Positions 46,938 to 57,068 of a stretch of 64,000 nt of DNA are shown here, in pieces. The translations under genes were made by a program, and so were the position numbers. Source of the DNA: Bolinopsis microptera. Its lineage: Eukaryota; Ctenophora; Tentaculata; Lobata; Bolinopsidae. The DNA lies in the NCBI RefSeq assembly GCF_026151205.1, contig NC_087077.1:20168198-20232197 (forward strand), in the 5' to 3' direction. The notes below the pieces were generated by a model, which was not told the origin of the DNA, searched no databases, and saw only the letters and a program-made list of their open reading frames with translations. How positions within the stretch are numbered: position 1 is the first letter of the stretch; each line of letters opens with the position of its first letter.

Positions 46938-48473
46938 ACAGAATACTTTACTGTTTTACTTATCATTTTACTCATCATTATGGGTGTCTTCATCGTCACA
47001 AAGGGTAAGGTGGGACTTAACTAACTTTAGGTATTCTACTATGGTCAATAATTTAGTTAGGTTTTTAGGACAGCTTGTACTTCTATAAATATATTTGATA
47101 TAGTTCTATTTGATTTAATAGTCCATCAGGGTCCAGTAGTTCTTTAGGTTTTACTGATAGCCCTGTTTGCATTTAACAGTCCATTTAACAGTCCATTTAA
47201 GGATGGAGGATGAATTCTCCGCATTCCAACAGCATCTTGTGTTGTTTACTGTGCTGATTCCGGGAAGCATTCTCTTTATGCTCTCATTATATTGTACAAT
47301 AAGATAACGTTTATTTAAAATTGGATAATTATGGACCTGTCAAGGATTGCAGCCCAGTTAAGAGCTGGTCAACTGCTATCTCGAAAAAACGTTTCACAAC
47401 AAACAAAACCCCCCCAAGATTGCCGATATTGCAAAATTTCCAGAACAAAAATCGTTAACTGGGTAAAACGCACTGTAACACTGGTAACAGTAACCACTAA
47501 CCGTGGTAACCAGTTATTTGAGAATTTCTGTACTCTGTACTCAATCTCAGGGCCCGTATATACTGTTGACCGCTAACAGGTTTGGTATAAACGCTTAAAT
47601 TAGGTCCGATTTGGGAGTATTTTTAAAGTACTATAAAGTTATTATATCGTTAACTTCAGCCAATCTCGACCTGAATCCTTTCACCTCCCCTTAAAGGCGT
47701 GACATTACATCTCCTTAGAACATTACAAACTTCCCTAACGATTAAAAGTGCAAACTTCAAGGGATTGGCGGTTTCTCAAAGACTTTTTGAATGAAAAACG
47801 ATCTCAAACAGGTACGTTTTTTAGTTTGTGCATTGTGAGTGGCTTCTACTAATTTAAAGTTTTCTCTTTTTATGCATAATATATAGTATCTAATAGCGCA
47901 TACTTCTTTTCATACCTTCATTGGAAAACTATGAAGAAATGTTTTAGATTACAATAAATTGTAACTAAAAGGATTCACGCGCGTGCACAACTCAACAGTT
48001 ATCACTTATCATCACAATTCTTCAAAATAACCTCACAAACTTATTGCAATATTGCTATGGAGTGGTTAGGACTTTAGGATTCATACTGTTGAAATGAACG
48101 AACAGGTTTCAATGCCGAATCAATTTTAAGATTCAAGCGTCAAATTTTAGTTATTACTCCATTATGTTCTCTACAATTATCAATTCCTTCTTTACCGTGA
48201 CAATACCTGACAACCTCTGCAAAGTTATTATACTAGTTTTAAATTGACGTGCTTACTTAATGTCATTGTCGGTCTATCAAAGAATAGAGAAAGTTTCGAA
48301 CAACCGGGTTTTTTACATTTTAGTTTCTGAATAATGCATGGCTTTTACTAAATCAAGTTTTCTCATTTTTTACTAAAATAGCACATACTTGGTCCTTTTT
48401 GAAAACTTTAAGAGCTTCTCCTATTAATATTATGACTATAGTCTTTCTAAAACTAGTAACTTGGGGGGGAAAT
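46938..48473 (+). repeat. Segmental duplication, copy 2
   Basis: Matches 41611-42020 and 43097-44262 with the intervening 1.08 kb missing. Small differences include loss of the 100-bp AAAAGGATT-flanked segment and of the 27-bp X-box segment. Contains family B copies near 47745 and 48222. The same direct orientation as copy 1 means it could recombine with copy 1 and delete the coiled-coil gene. Confidence 0.88.
47203..47307 (+). pseudogene. Shortened duplicate of the 41-aa frame (34 aa)
   Basis: Starts MEDEFSAFQQ like the copy at 41862. Among the first 34 codons there are three amino-acid changes (Y/H, F/L, T/M) and two silent ones. A TAT-to-TAA change ends the frame at residue 34. This pattern gives no sign of strong protein-level constraint. 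Confidence 0.3.
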
Positions 48474-48606
48474 ATATATAGAATCAACGTGACAAGCTTA
48501 TATGATATATTTATTCTAAGCGCGGCGCTTCTGCAGTGCATGTAAGAAAATGAATTGTTTAGTTTTCCCACTTTTCTGTCATCCTCATACCTGACCTCTT
48601 TTCAAC
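48474..48606. other. Short unique spacer before MITE family C
   Basis: AT-rich DNA. Nothing is recognised apart from the left target-site duplication TTTTCAAC at 48599-48606. Confidence 0.5.
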
Positions 48607-48775
48607 CAAGGGTCGACCGAGGGCAGGATTTGCGACCGAGTCAACCGAGGAAATTTTGCTTTGATAAAACCGAGGCCGAGGCAAACCGAGGAATTGTCCT
48701 CCCGACCGACGCCGAGGCCGAGGAAAAATCGCTATTTCTCGGTAAAGCCGAGGCCGAGGACTCGGTCGACCCTTG
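48607..48775. mobile_element. MITE family C, 169 bp, CGAGG-rich
   Basis: Terminal inverted repeats of 15 bp: CAAGGGTCGACCGAG on the left and its exact inverse CTCGGTCGACCCTTG on the right. Flanks TTTTCAAC (48599-48606) and TTTTAAAC (48776-48783) form an 8-bp target-site duplication with one mismatch. The interior consists largely of ACCGAGG and GCCGAGG motifs, giving a GC-rich, CpG-rich island in AT-rich surroundings. hAT-like by duplication length. Confidence 0.85.
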
Positions 48776-48944
48776 TTTTAAACTGCTCATACCATGATTA
48801 CCATATATGTTGACCCCCCTCCCTATGTAGTATATGCAAGGTTTAAGGGAAGTCTAAGTAGTTTACTTTTGTACTTAGAACTTTAGAAATTCCTCTAGCC
48901 AACAATATTCAGCTCAAGTGTCCACTAGCTGGTCTTAATGATCC

Positions 48945-48962
48945 GGGGGGGGGGGGGGGGGG
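48945..48962 (+). repeat. G18 homopolymer within an ATGATCCCGGGG repeat
   Basis: 18 consecutive G, followed by TGATCCCGGGGGGATGATCC. A similar G-rich pair with ATGATCC is at 49568-49608. These tracts could form G-quadruplexes and are prone to length errors in assembly. Confidence 0.8.
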
Positions 48963-49027
48963 TGATCCCGGGGGGATGATCCCGGGGTAATCACACTATA
49001 TAGTGACAACACTATAATATAGTGACA

Positions 49028-49075
49028 AGCACTTTATAATGACAGCTGATCTTTGTCATTATATAGTGTGCAAAA
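49028..49075. repeat. Hairpin of the CACTATATAGTGACA family
   Basis: CACTTTATAATGACA and TGTCATTATATAGTG form arms around GCTGATCTT. Related CACTATATAGTGACAA strings flank it at about 48993, 49012, 49077 and 49236. They look like several copies of one small inverted-repeat element. Confidence 0.6.
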
Positions 49076-49097
49076 CGCACTATATAATGACAACACT

Positions 49098-49231
49098 GGG
49101 GGGGTACCAATGGCATAAATGGCATAATGGAGAATTGGCCAAACAAAATTTCCATTTATGCCATGAAATTTCTATGCCATTTGATGAATTTTATGCCATT
49201 TGTCTCCATTCTATGCCATTGGTACCCCCCC
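49098..49231. mobile_element. MITE family D, 134 bp, with poly-G ends
   Basis: Perfect terminal inverted repeats: GGGGGGGTACCAATGGCATA on the left and its exact inverse at the right end (49212-49231). Flanked by the direct repeat ACAACACT (49090-49097 and 49232-49239), an 8-bp target-site duplication. The interior repeats ATGGCATA and ATGCCAT. Caution: the flank belongs to a local repeat, so the duplication could predate the insertion. Confidence 0.85.
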
Positions 49232-49239
49232 ACAACACT

Positions 49240-49944
49240 ATATAGTGACAAGTTTATCTTATATCGACTTTTCCTTACTTTTCTTTAATTCTACTTTTAG
49301 AATACTACTAAAGCAAATAATTTTATTTAAGTAAAATGTATAACTGTCATATAAATATAGTACAATCGAAAATATAACTTAATAACAATATCATAAAATC
49401 CCAATATCGTAAAACCGATAATATCAATAATCAAATGTCGAATTCATAGTGCAGCAGAAACAGCAGAGAGATAATCAATGACTTCGTACTCCTGGTTATC
49501 GTAAGATTCCAGAAGGGAGCCGTACCTCATCCACTTGGCAGCTCTCTGGGGTGGAGGTCTTCTCATCAGGGGGGGGGGGGGATGATCCGGGGGGGGGGGG
49601 ATGATCCCTGAATTAAGTGGATGGTTTGGAAAAGGAAGGCGAAGGAAAATTATCATTGTTAATTACTGGGAATAGTGATTAGAGTGATTTGGACGGAATA
49701 AGTTTAGTTTTTTTGGTGTTCTTTATAGACTGGTTATTACCTAACAATGTAAATTGTAAATAAATATTAGAATACATTAGATCCATTAGAATCTGTCTTT
49801 ACTGAGTCTATTCAGAAACAATCAGAAATGTGAATGAAAGAAACATCAAATCATGAGACTCAATAACACTACACGAATCCACATTCCACCAGTCATTACT
49901 ATTAATAATGTCACGTTACGAAGACCTCGTTTTTTCATTCAAAA
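49240..49944. other. Unique DNA
   Basis: AT-rich DNA. A proline-rich minus-strand frame at 49444-49656 is produced by the poly-G tracts. No gene is recognised. Confidence 0.5.
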
Positions 49945-50195
49945 CGGTAACCATGGTAACTGTAGCAATCATGGTAACTGTAGCAATCATGGTAACTGTA
50001 GCAATCATGGTAACTGTAGCCATCATGGTAACTGTACCAATCATGGTAACTGTAGCCATCATGGTAACAATAACCATGGTAACTGTAGCAATCATGGTAA
50101 CAATAACCATGGTAACTGTAGCAATCATGGTAACTGTAGCCATCATGGTAACAATAACCATGGTAACTGTAGCAATCATGGTAACTGGCTAGAAT
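49945..50195. repeat. 18-bp array of half X-boxes
   Basis: About 14 copies of CATGGTAACTGTAGCAAT, with CATGGTAACAATAAC variants. GTAACCATGGTAAC, the full palindrome, appears at the start and wherever AATAACCATGG joins. The unit is a multiple of three, hence open frames on both strands. Confidence 0.93.
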
Positions 50196-50490
50196 GCACT
50201 GTAACTCGGGTAACAATAACCATGGTAACTGAATATAATGCACTGTTATCCTAGAAACAGTAACCATGGTAACTGGGTAGAATGCACTGATACCATAGTA
50301 ACAGTAACCATGGTAAATGAGTAGAATACACTGATACCCTAGTAACAGTAACCATGGTAACTGAGAAGAATGCACTGATACCCTAGTAACAGTAACCATG
50401 GTAACTGAGAAGAATACACTGATACCCTAGTAACAGTAACCATGGTAACTGAGAAGAATGCACTGTTATCCATGGTAACTAGGTAGAATA
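50196..50490. repeat. 44-bp array of X-box palindromes, about 6 copies
   Basis: The unit is AACAGTAACCATGGTAACTG followed by AGAAGAATGCACTGATACCCTAGT. Each copy holds GTAACCATGGTAAC. It adjoins the 18-bp array and shares its core, so one probably seeded the other. Confidence 0.92.
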
Positions 50491-51020
50491 CTGTGAATAT
50501 CTTTATTCTGTAGCCAGTAAGGTTCCATCACAATCTCTCACGCGGCCAGGCTCTCTCTAGGACCCAACATTATCCAACCTAGAGTCTTATTAGATTTATT
50601 ATTTATTTATTTTCTAAAGAATTCAGGGATAGACAGGTCATATCGGCATTAAATGGAATTTATAACACCTCTCCAGGATACCGTGATTTAATTGTTAAAT
50701 TACTTACACCGAATGGTAGGGCATTAAATACGATTAGGTGACCAATAAAATTCTGTGTCAACAAGTCTTAGAAAACGGTAATTTTTTGGGCAAACCCAGA
50801 AACATGACGAAATTCACAGATTGAGGGTTTTCTACCCTGTACGTATTCTCAAGTGTTTGTAGTGACAGGGAGGACTGGTTTAACACGGTCTAGACCCTCC
50901 TCTACTTCACAGTTCGGGTGATTCACAGGTCCCCCTCTCCAGACTGACAGAGCCCTAACCTGTATATAATTATATATCCCTATAGGTTTCACACGTCTTC
51001 TTTAACCTGCCCCTGTGTTG
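50491..51020. other. Unique spacer
   Basis: No gene is recognised. Sequence becomes less AT-rich towards the CRE cluster. Confidence 0.45.
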
Positions 51021-51021
51021 G

Positions 51022-51279
51022 TGACGTCATCACGTGACGTCATCTTCAACACATGATCACGTGACGTCATCACCAACAAACACATGATCACGTGACGTCA
51101 TCTTCAACACATGATCACAGTTATGAGATAAGAAGGTTCAGACTAGTCCAGGTAAATACCGAGCACTTGTCCAGCTCGTGCTTTAAAACCTAGTTCTAAA
51201 ACACTCGTCTTCGTGTGGAGAAGACATGCTGTGACGTCATCACACATGCTGTGACGTTATCACACGTGCTGTGACGTCA
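51022..51279. promoter_or_regulatory. CRE cluster: six perfect TGACGTCA sites
   Basis: TGACGTCA at 51022, 51035, 51062, 51093, 51232 and 51272, plus a TGACGTTA at 51252. Several are fused to an E-box as CACGTGACGTCA. TGACGTCA is the binding site of CREB/ATF bZIP factors. Two further perfect copies are at 52709 and 52729. The sites are spaced irregularly and partly lie in short duplications (CATGATCACGTGACG). Confidence 0.6.
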
Positions 51280-51776
51280 TCACACTTGTCCAGCTAGTGC
51301 TTCAAAACCTAGTTCTAAAACACTCGTCTTCGTGTTGAGAATTACCCGCCTTTTGTTTGATCATTAGGATTACTTAATTCTTTAAGTTCTTTGTTTTCTC
51401 TGTTCAGTTATTTAAGAAGCTTTGTAGTAGTAATTGTTTTCTAATTAAAGAAAGTTTCTAACTAAAAGTCCTGCCAGAACCCCCATTTATAACGTCTAAA
51501 TTCCTACAAGGAGCGGTTCAGTTCTTTCATCATTAGGAATCAACAATGTTGCAGTGATTAGTGGCTCCACAAAACCTCCAAATATTTGACCCTTTTTAGC
51601 CTTTTGGCGCTCTCAGCACGGCGATTGCAACATCAGATTGCTGCTTTGAAGTTTGGGAATCATCCCAAATTCAGAGCTCTACTTAACGGAAATCAGTCCA
51701 ACTTCACAGCACTGCTTCAAAACACCTCTCCGCTTCAGATCCCACCAGTTGTTGGCAGCTTGCCAGTTTGGCGAAT

Positions 51777-51868
51777 CAGCTGCACTTCAGAAACGTGTGC
51801 CGCGCACTTCAGAAACGTGTGCCGCGCACTTCAGAAACGTGTGCCGCGCACTTCAGAAACGTGTGCCG
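51777..51868. repeat. 22-bp tandem repeat, 4 copies
   Basis: CACTTCAGAAACGTGTGCCG plus CG repeated four times. Overlapping frames at 51586-51937 owe their length partly to it and show no domain. Confidence 0.9.
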
Positions 51869-51869
51869 C

Positions 51870-52420
51870 GCGCAGCAGTCAATTTCAGGAGCACTGCTGT
51901 GAAGTACGTCTGGTACTGTCGGTATCATAGTCTATAGTGCTGAGCTGGAAGGGTATTATAGTCTGTATTATAGTGCTGGTAGCTAGTGCAGCTGTCAGCA
52001 GGAGAAGCCTCCCTCACTCAGAACCTTGTCATTAGGGTGATAGATCTGCAGATACCGGCCTGGCCGGACTGTTCCGGGTTATATTAGATAAAGACCAGGT
52101 TTAGAATTGGGAGATAGAAGCCAGGGTAGTGTCCATAATGACGATATAAAGAGATTGCAGATCCCGGCATTCTAATCAGATCACAATATCTAGAATATTA
52201 AACACCTGTTTTCTTTTCTACCCTCCGTTATTTGATCAGTATAATCGTATGATAATAGTCTTTACTTAGTGTTTGTTTAATTTGGTCCAGTGCAGCAGAT
52301 CTAGCAATAGAACAACAGCTCGGGTAATATCTAATCTTTATAACAGAACAGTGTGTAACATTGTTACTAGTTCACTAGTTTAACAATGGGGAGTGTTAAT
52401 TGAGGTTATATGTAGTTTAA
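51870..52420. other. Unique DNA
   Basis: No gene or element is recognised. Confidence 0.4.
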
Positions 52421-52422
52421 AG

Positions 52423-52505
52423 ATGGTTGGCACGTGTGTTAAGATGGTTGGCACGTGTGTTAAGATGGTTGGCACGTGTGATAAGATGGTTACCACGTGT
52501 GTTGC
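52423..52505. repeat. 21-bp repeat, 4 copies, E-box-containing
   Basis: AAGATGGTTGGCACGTGTGT plus T. Each copy includes CACGTG. The last copy runs into GTTGCCTAGCAAC, an X-box-like string. Confidence 0.85.
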
Positions 52506-52708
52506 CTAGCAACCGTGCGGACAGGTCCGGGTACGGATAGCGTGTTAGACGCGCTGACTCCGCAGTGTGTCACCAACTGTTCTGACTCATGAAATCCACT
52601 AATAGAAAGTTGAACAGTGTGTCAGTCAGTTGGAGAGGGGCTTGTTAAAAGGCAGGTCCTCACGCCTGACGGAGCGTACAGGACATTGTGCTGCAGTGTG
52701 TTGTGTAG

Positions 52709-53173
52709 TGACGTCATCACACGTGCTGTGACGTCATCACAGTGCAGTGCGGTGATGCGGGGGAACATGGTGTTCTCACACGAGTCCCTCTTCACTGGGT
52801 TGTTGTGTTGAACAGGTCAGCGCCGGATCTGGAGTTTACTCACCTGAACGCTCTCCCTTCCCTCCCAATCCCAACCCTGAAATTTAATCTGATGTCAGCA
52901 TGAAGCCACGTGACGGATACATGGTAGTCAGGGCTACATCACGTGGGCGCAGTGCCGCGCGCGTGCCGCCCACGTGCGCACTGTAAGCGGTCACGTGACG
53001 CGTATTGTTAGTAGGAGTAAGATAAGGAACTGTGCAGAGTCACGAGGCACATTGTGGCGCGGAGTTAAGCAAGCACAGGTCCCGCACTGCTTCTGTTATT
53101 AATACCCAATACATCACGTGGGCGCAGTGCCGCGCGCCTCCACAGCAGCTCTGTCACGTGGGCGGACACTCAG
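52709..53173 (+). promoter_or_regulatory. GC-rich, E-box-dense candidate promoter
   Basis: Two TGACGTCA sites (52709, 52729), then about six CACGTG E-boxes between 52912 and 53162, with many CpGs (for example GTGCCGCGCGCGTGCCGCCC). The string CATCACGTGGGCGCAGTGCC occurs twice, near 52937 and 53112. CACGTG is bound by bHLH factors such as MYC/MAX, USF and CLOCK types. It lies directly before a possible start codon at 53174. Confidence 0.5.
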
Positions 53174-53365
53174 ATGTCATTCCAAGTGACAATCCCTCAA
53201 CATCCGCTCCTAATTGGTCCTCAGCCTCCTTACTCCCCGTCTGTTCCGTTTACCGGATATAACGGGATGTTTACCTCCTTCAGTCATCTTGAAACTCGGT
53301 TGAAATGGGAAATTGTCTGCACTCTTTTAGATACACCGTCTATTTCCCTACTGATATCATGCTGA
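53174..53365 (+). CDS. Possible first exon, proline-rich N terminus
   Basis: Reads MSFQVTIPQHPLLIGPQPPY then SPSVPFTGYNGMF, followed by less convincing sequence to a stop at 53363. The start is proline-rich with balanced codon use, unlike the array frames, and sits directly after the GC-rich E-box block. No clear donor, downstream exon or homologue is seen, so it may be chance. Confidence 0.22.
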   Translation: MSFQVTIPQHPLLIGPQPPYSPSVPFTGYNGMFTSFSHLETRLKWEIVCTLLDTPSISLLISC

Positions 53366-53477
53366 CTAACCTTGCACAAGTTGGCCTTAACTGGTACTGT
53401 TTCAACTTCACACTCACAGTTAATGTCTGTTAATTTTGAAGCACGTTCTTAATTAGCAACTCGACAGAGCCCTTTAA

Positions 53478-53504
53478 GGGGGGGGGGGGGGGGGGGGGGG
53501 GGGG
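53478..53504 (+). repeat. G27 homopolymer between direct repeats
   Basis: 27 consecutive G flanked by GCCCTTTAA on both sides (53469-53477 and just after 53505). A very strong G-quadruplex candidate. Confidence 0.85.
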
Positions 53505-53524
53505 TGCCCTTTAACCGAGTAATT

Positions 53525-56392
53525 CAGTGCCTGCTACTCTACCTTCAGTTGATACTTGACTTCTAGTTAAAATACTTCAGTTTCTACTTGACCTTTATAG
53601 TTGATGCTTGCCTTCTAATTATAACATTGTTCAGTTTCTACTTGACCTTTATATAGTTGATACTTGACTTCTAGTTAACATTGTTCAGTTTCTACTCGAC
53701 CTTTAGTTGATACTTGCCTTCTAGTTAAAATTCCTTAGTTTCTACTTGACCTTTATAGTTGATGCATGCCTTCTAGTTAATATTCTTTAGTTTCTACTTG
53801 ACCTTTATAGTTGATGCATGCCTTCTAGTTAATATTCTTTAGTTTCTACTTGACCTTTATAGTTGATGCATGCCTTCTAGTTAAAATTCTTTAGTTTCTA
53901 CTTGACCTTCAGTTGATACTTGACTTCTAGTTAAAATTCTTTAGTTTCTACTCGACCTTTATAGTTGATGCTTGACTTCTAGTTAAAATTCCTTAGTTTC
54001 TACTCGACCTTTATAGTTGATGCTTGACTTCTAGTTAAAATTCCTTAGTTTCTACTCGACCTTTATAGTTGATGCTTGACTTCTAGTTAAAATTCCTTAG
54101 TTTCTACTCGACCTTTATAGTTGATGCTTGACTTCTAGTTAAAATTCCTTAGTTTCTACTCGACCTTTATAGTTGATGCTTGACTTCTAGTTAAAATTCT
54201 TCAGTTTCTACTCGACCTTTATAGTTGATGCTTGACTTCTAGTTAAAATTCTTTAGTTTCTACTCGACCTTTATAGTTGATGCTTGACTTCTAGTTAAAA
54301 TTCTTCAGTTTCTACTCGACCTTTATAGTTGATGCTTGACTTCTAGTTAAAATTCTTTAGTTTCTACTCGACCTTTATAGTTGATGCTTGACTTCTAGTT
54401 AAAATTCCTTAGTTTCTACTCGACCTTTATAGTTGATGCTTGACTTCTAGTTAAAATTCTTTAGTTTCTACTCGACCTTTATAGTTGATGCTTGACTTCT
54501 AGTTAAAATTCCTTAGTTTCTACTCGACCTTTATAGTTGATGCTTGACTTCTAGTTAAAATTCCTTAGTTTCTACTCGACCTTTATAGTTGATGCTTGAC
54601 TTCTAGTTAAAATTCTTTAGTTTCTACTCGACCTTTATAGTTGATGCTTGACTTCTAGTTAAAATTCCTTAGTTTCTACTCGACCTTTATAGTTGATGCT
54701 TGACTTCTAGTTAAAATTCCTTAGTTTCTACTCGACCTTTATAGTTGATGCTTGACTTCTAGTTAAAATTCCTTAGTTTCTACTCCACCTTTATAGTTGA
54801 TGCTTGACTTCTAGTTAAAATTCCTTAGTTTCTACTCGACCTTTATAGTTGATGCTTGACTTCTAGTTAAAATTCTTCAGTTTCTACTCGACCTTTATAG
54901 TTGATGCTTGACTTCTAGTTAAAATTCTTTAGTTTCTACTCGACCTTTATAGTTGATGCTTGACTTCTAGTTAAAATTCTTCAGTTTCTACTCGACCTTT
55001 ATAGTTGATGCTTGACTTCTAGTTAAAATTCTTCAGTTTCTACTCGACCTTTATAGTTGATGCTTGACTTCTAGTTAAAATTCTTTAGTTTCTACTCGAC
55101 CTTTATATTTGATGCTTGACTTCTAGTTAAAATTCCTTAGTTTCTACTCGACCTTTATAGTTGATGCTTGACTTCTAGTTAAAATTCTTCAGTTTCTACT
55201 CGACCTTTATAGTTGATGCTTGACTTCTAGTTAAAATTCTTTAGTTTCTACTCGACCTTTATAGTTGATGCTTGACTTCTAGTTAAAATTCTTCACTTTC
55301 TACTTGACCTTTATAGTTGATGCTTGCCTTCTAATTATAACATTGTTCAGTTTCTACTCGACCTTTATACAGTTGATACTTGACTTCTAGTTAAAATTCT
55401 TCAGTTTCTACTTAAACTTTATAGTTGATGCTTGACTTCTAGTTAAAATTCTTCAGTTTCTACTCGACCTTTATAGTTGTTGCTTGACTTCTAGTTAAAA
55501 TTCTTTAGTTTCTACTTAAACTTTATAGTTGATGCTTGACTTCTAGTTAAAATTCTTCAGTTTCTACTCGACCTTTATAGTTGTTGCTTGACTTCTAGTT
55601 AAAATTCTTTAGTTTCTACTCGACCTTTATAGTTGATGCTTGACTTCTAGTTAAAATTCTTTAGTTTCTACTCGACCTTTATAGTTGATGCTTGACTTCT
55701 AGTTAAAATTCTTTAGTTTCTACTCGACCTTTATAGTTGATGCTTGACTTCTAGTTAAAATTCTTCAGTTTCTACTCGACCTTTATAGTTGATACTTGAC
55801 TTCTAGTTAAAATTCTTTAGTTTCTACTTGACCTTCAGTTGATACTTGCCTTCTAGTTAAAATTCTTTAGTTTCTACTCGACCTTAATAGTATGATACTT
55901 GCCTTCTAGTTAAAATTCTTTAGTTTCTACTTGACCTTTAGTTGATACTTGACTTCTAGTTAAAATTCTTTAGTTTCTACTCGACCTTTAGCTGATACTT
56001 GCCTTCTAGTTAAAATTCTTTAGTTTCTACTTGACCTTCAGTTGATACTTGCCTTCTAGTTAAAATTCTTTAGTTTCTACTCGACCTTAATAGTATGATA
56101 CTTGCCTTCTAGTTAAAATTCTTTAGTTTCTACTTGACCTCTAGTTGATACTTGACTTCTAGTTAAAATTCTTCAGTTTCTACTTGACCTTTATAGTTGA
56201 TACTTGCCTTCTAGTTAAAATTCTTTAGTTTCTACTCGACCTTTATAGTTGATACTTGACTTCTAGTTAAAATTCCTTAGTTTCCACTTGACCTTTATAG
56301 TTGATGCTTGCCTTCTAGTTAAAATTCTTCAGTTTCTACTCGACCTTTATAGTTGATACTTGACTTCTAGTTAAAATTCCTTAGTTTCTACT
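53525..56392. repeat. 52-bp tandem array, about 55 copies
   Basis: The unit is TACTCGACCTTTATAGTTGA then TGCTTGACTTCTAGTTAAAA and TTCCTTAGTTTC. The centre (about 53940-55270) is homogeneous. Both ends are more diverged and shorter (TACTTGACC, TGCCTTCTAG, missing TATAG), as expected when unequal exchange homogenises the middle. Confidence 0.97.
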
Positions 56393-56405
56393 TGGCTACC
56401 AATAT

Positions 56406-56419
56406 GTAACCGTGGTAAC
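56406..56419. promoter_or_regulatory. X-box-like site at the end of the 52-bp array
   Basis: GTAACCGTGGTAAC, one base from the recurrent palindrome, 14 bp after the array ends. Confidence 0.35.
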
Positions 56420-56609
56420 CTCCAATATGTTACTCGTGGTCTTTTAGAGAAGTTGTTTTTAGACAAATCCGACTTGATCACTGTTTTACCCACTCCCTCA
56501 TTCCAAGTCATCAGGCCGGAAGATTCGCACGTTTCCCGGTTTCCAGGCTCAGCACCAGTGACCGGGTGCTGCACCACACTCCAAATACTCCCACACCAGT
56601 TAGTTGTTG

Positions 56610-56758
56610 GACCGCCCTGTTCCTGTCTCCTGTTAAAACCACTTTGCACTTCCTGTTCCTGTCTCCTGTTAAAACCACTTTGCTCTTCCTGTTCCTGTCT
56701 CCTGTTAAAACCACTTTGCTCTTCCTGTTCCTGTCTCCTGTTAAAACCACACTTCCTG
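56610..56758. repeat. 36-bp tandem repeat, about 4 copies
   Basis: The unit is TTCCTGTTCCTGTCTCCTGT followed by TAAAACCACTTTGCTC. A multiple of three gives short open frames without a domain. Confidence 0.9.
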
Positions 56759-56900
56759 TTCTAACTCCAGTGACCTAACGTCAGTGCTGTTAAACACTAT
56801 ATACGTGCAAGGAACACAGCAAACACTGAGCGTACAAGCATACCTACTGCATAGCACTGCGCATCCGGCTTGCTATGCGGATTATATACTTGTGAACTGG

Positions 56901-57068
56901 TGATGCATTCAGTTACCACGCCAACCATCTTCGTGATGCATTCAGTTACCACGCCAACCACCTTCGTGATGCATTCAGAGATTCAGTTACCACGCCAACC
57001 ATCTTGTTGATGCATTCAGTTACCACGCCAACCATCTTCGCGCTGCATTCAGTTACCACACCAACCAT
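56901..57068. repeat. 33-bp tandem repeat, about 5 copies
   Basis: The unit is TGATGCATTCAGTTACCACG followed by CCAACCATCTTCG. Confidence 0.9.

Noticed and set aside
51586-51937. Overlapping frames of 114 and 94 codons
   Set aside because: Their length depends on the 22-bp repeat at 51777-51868 and two frames are open in parallel.
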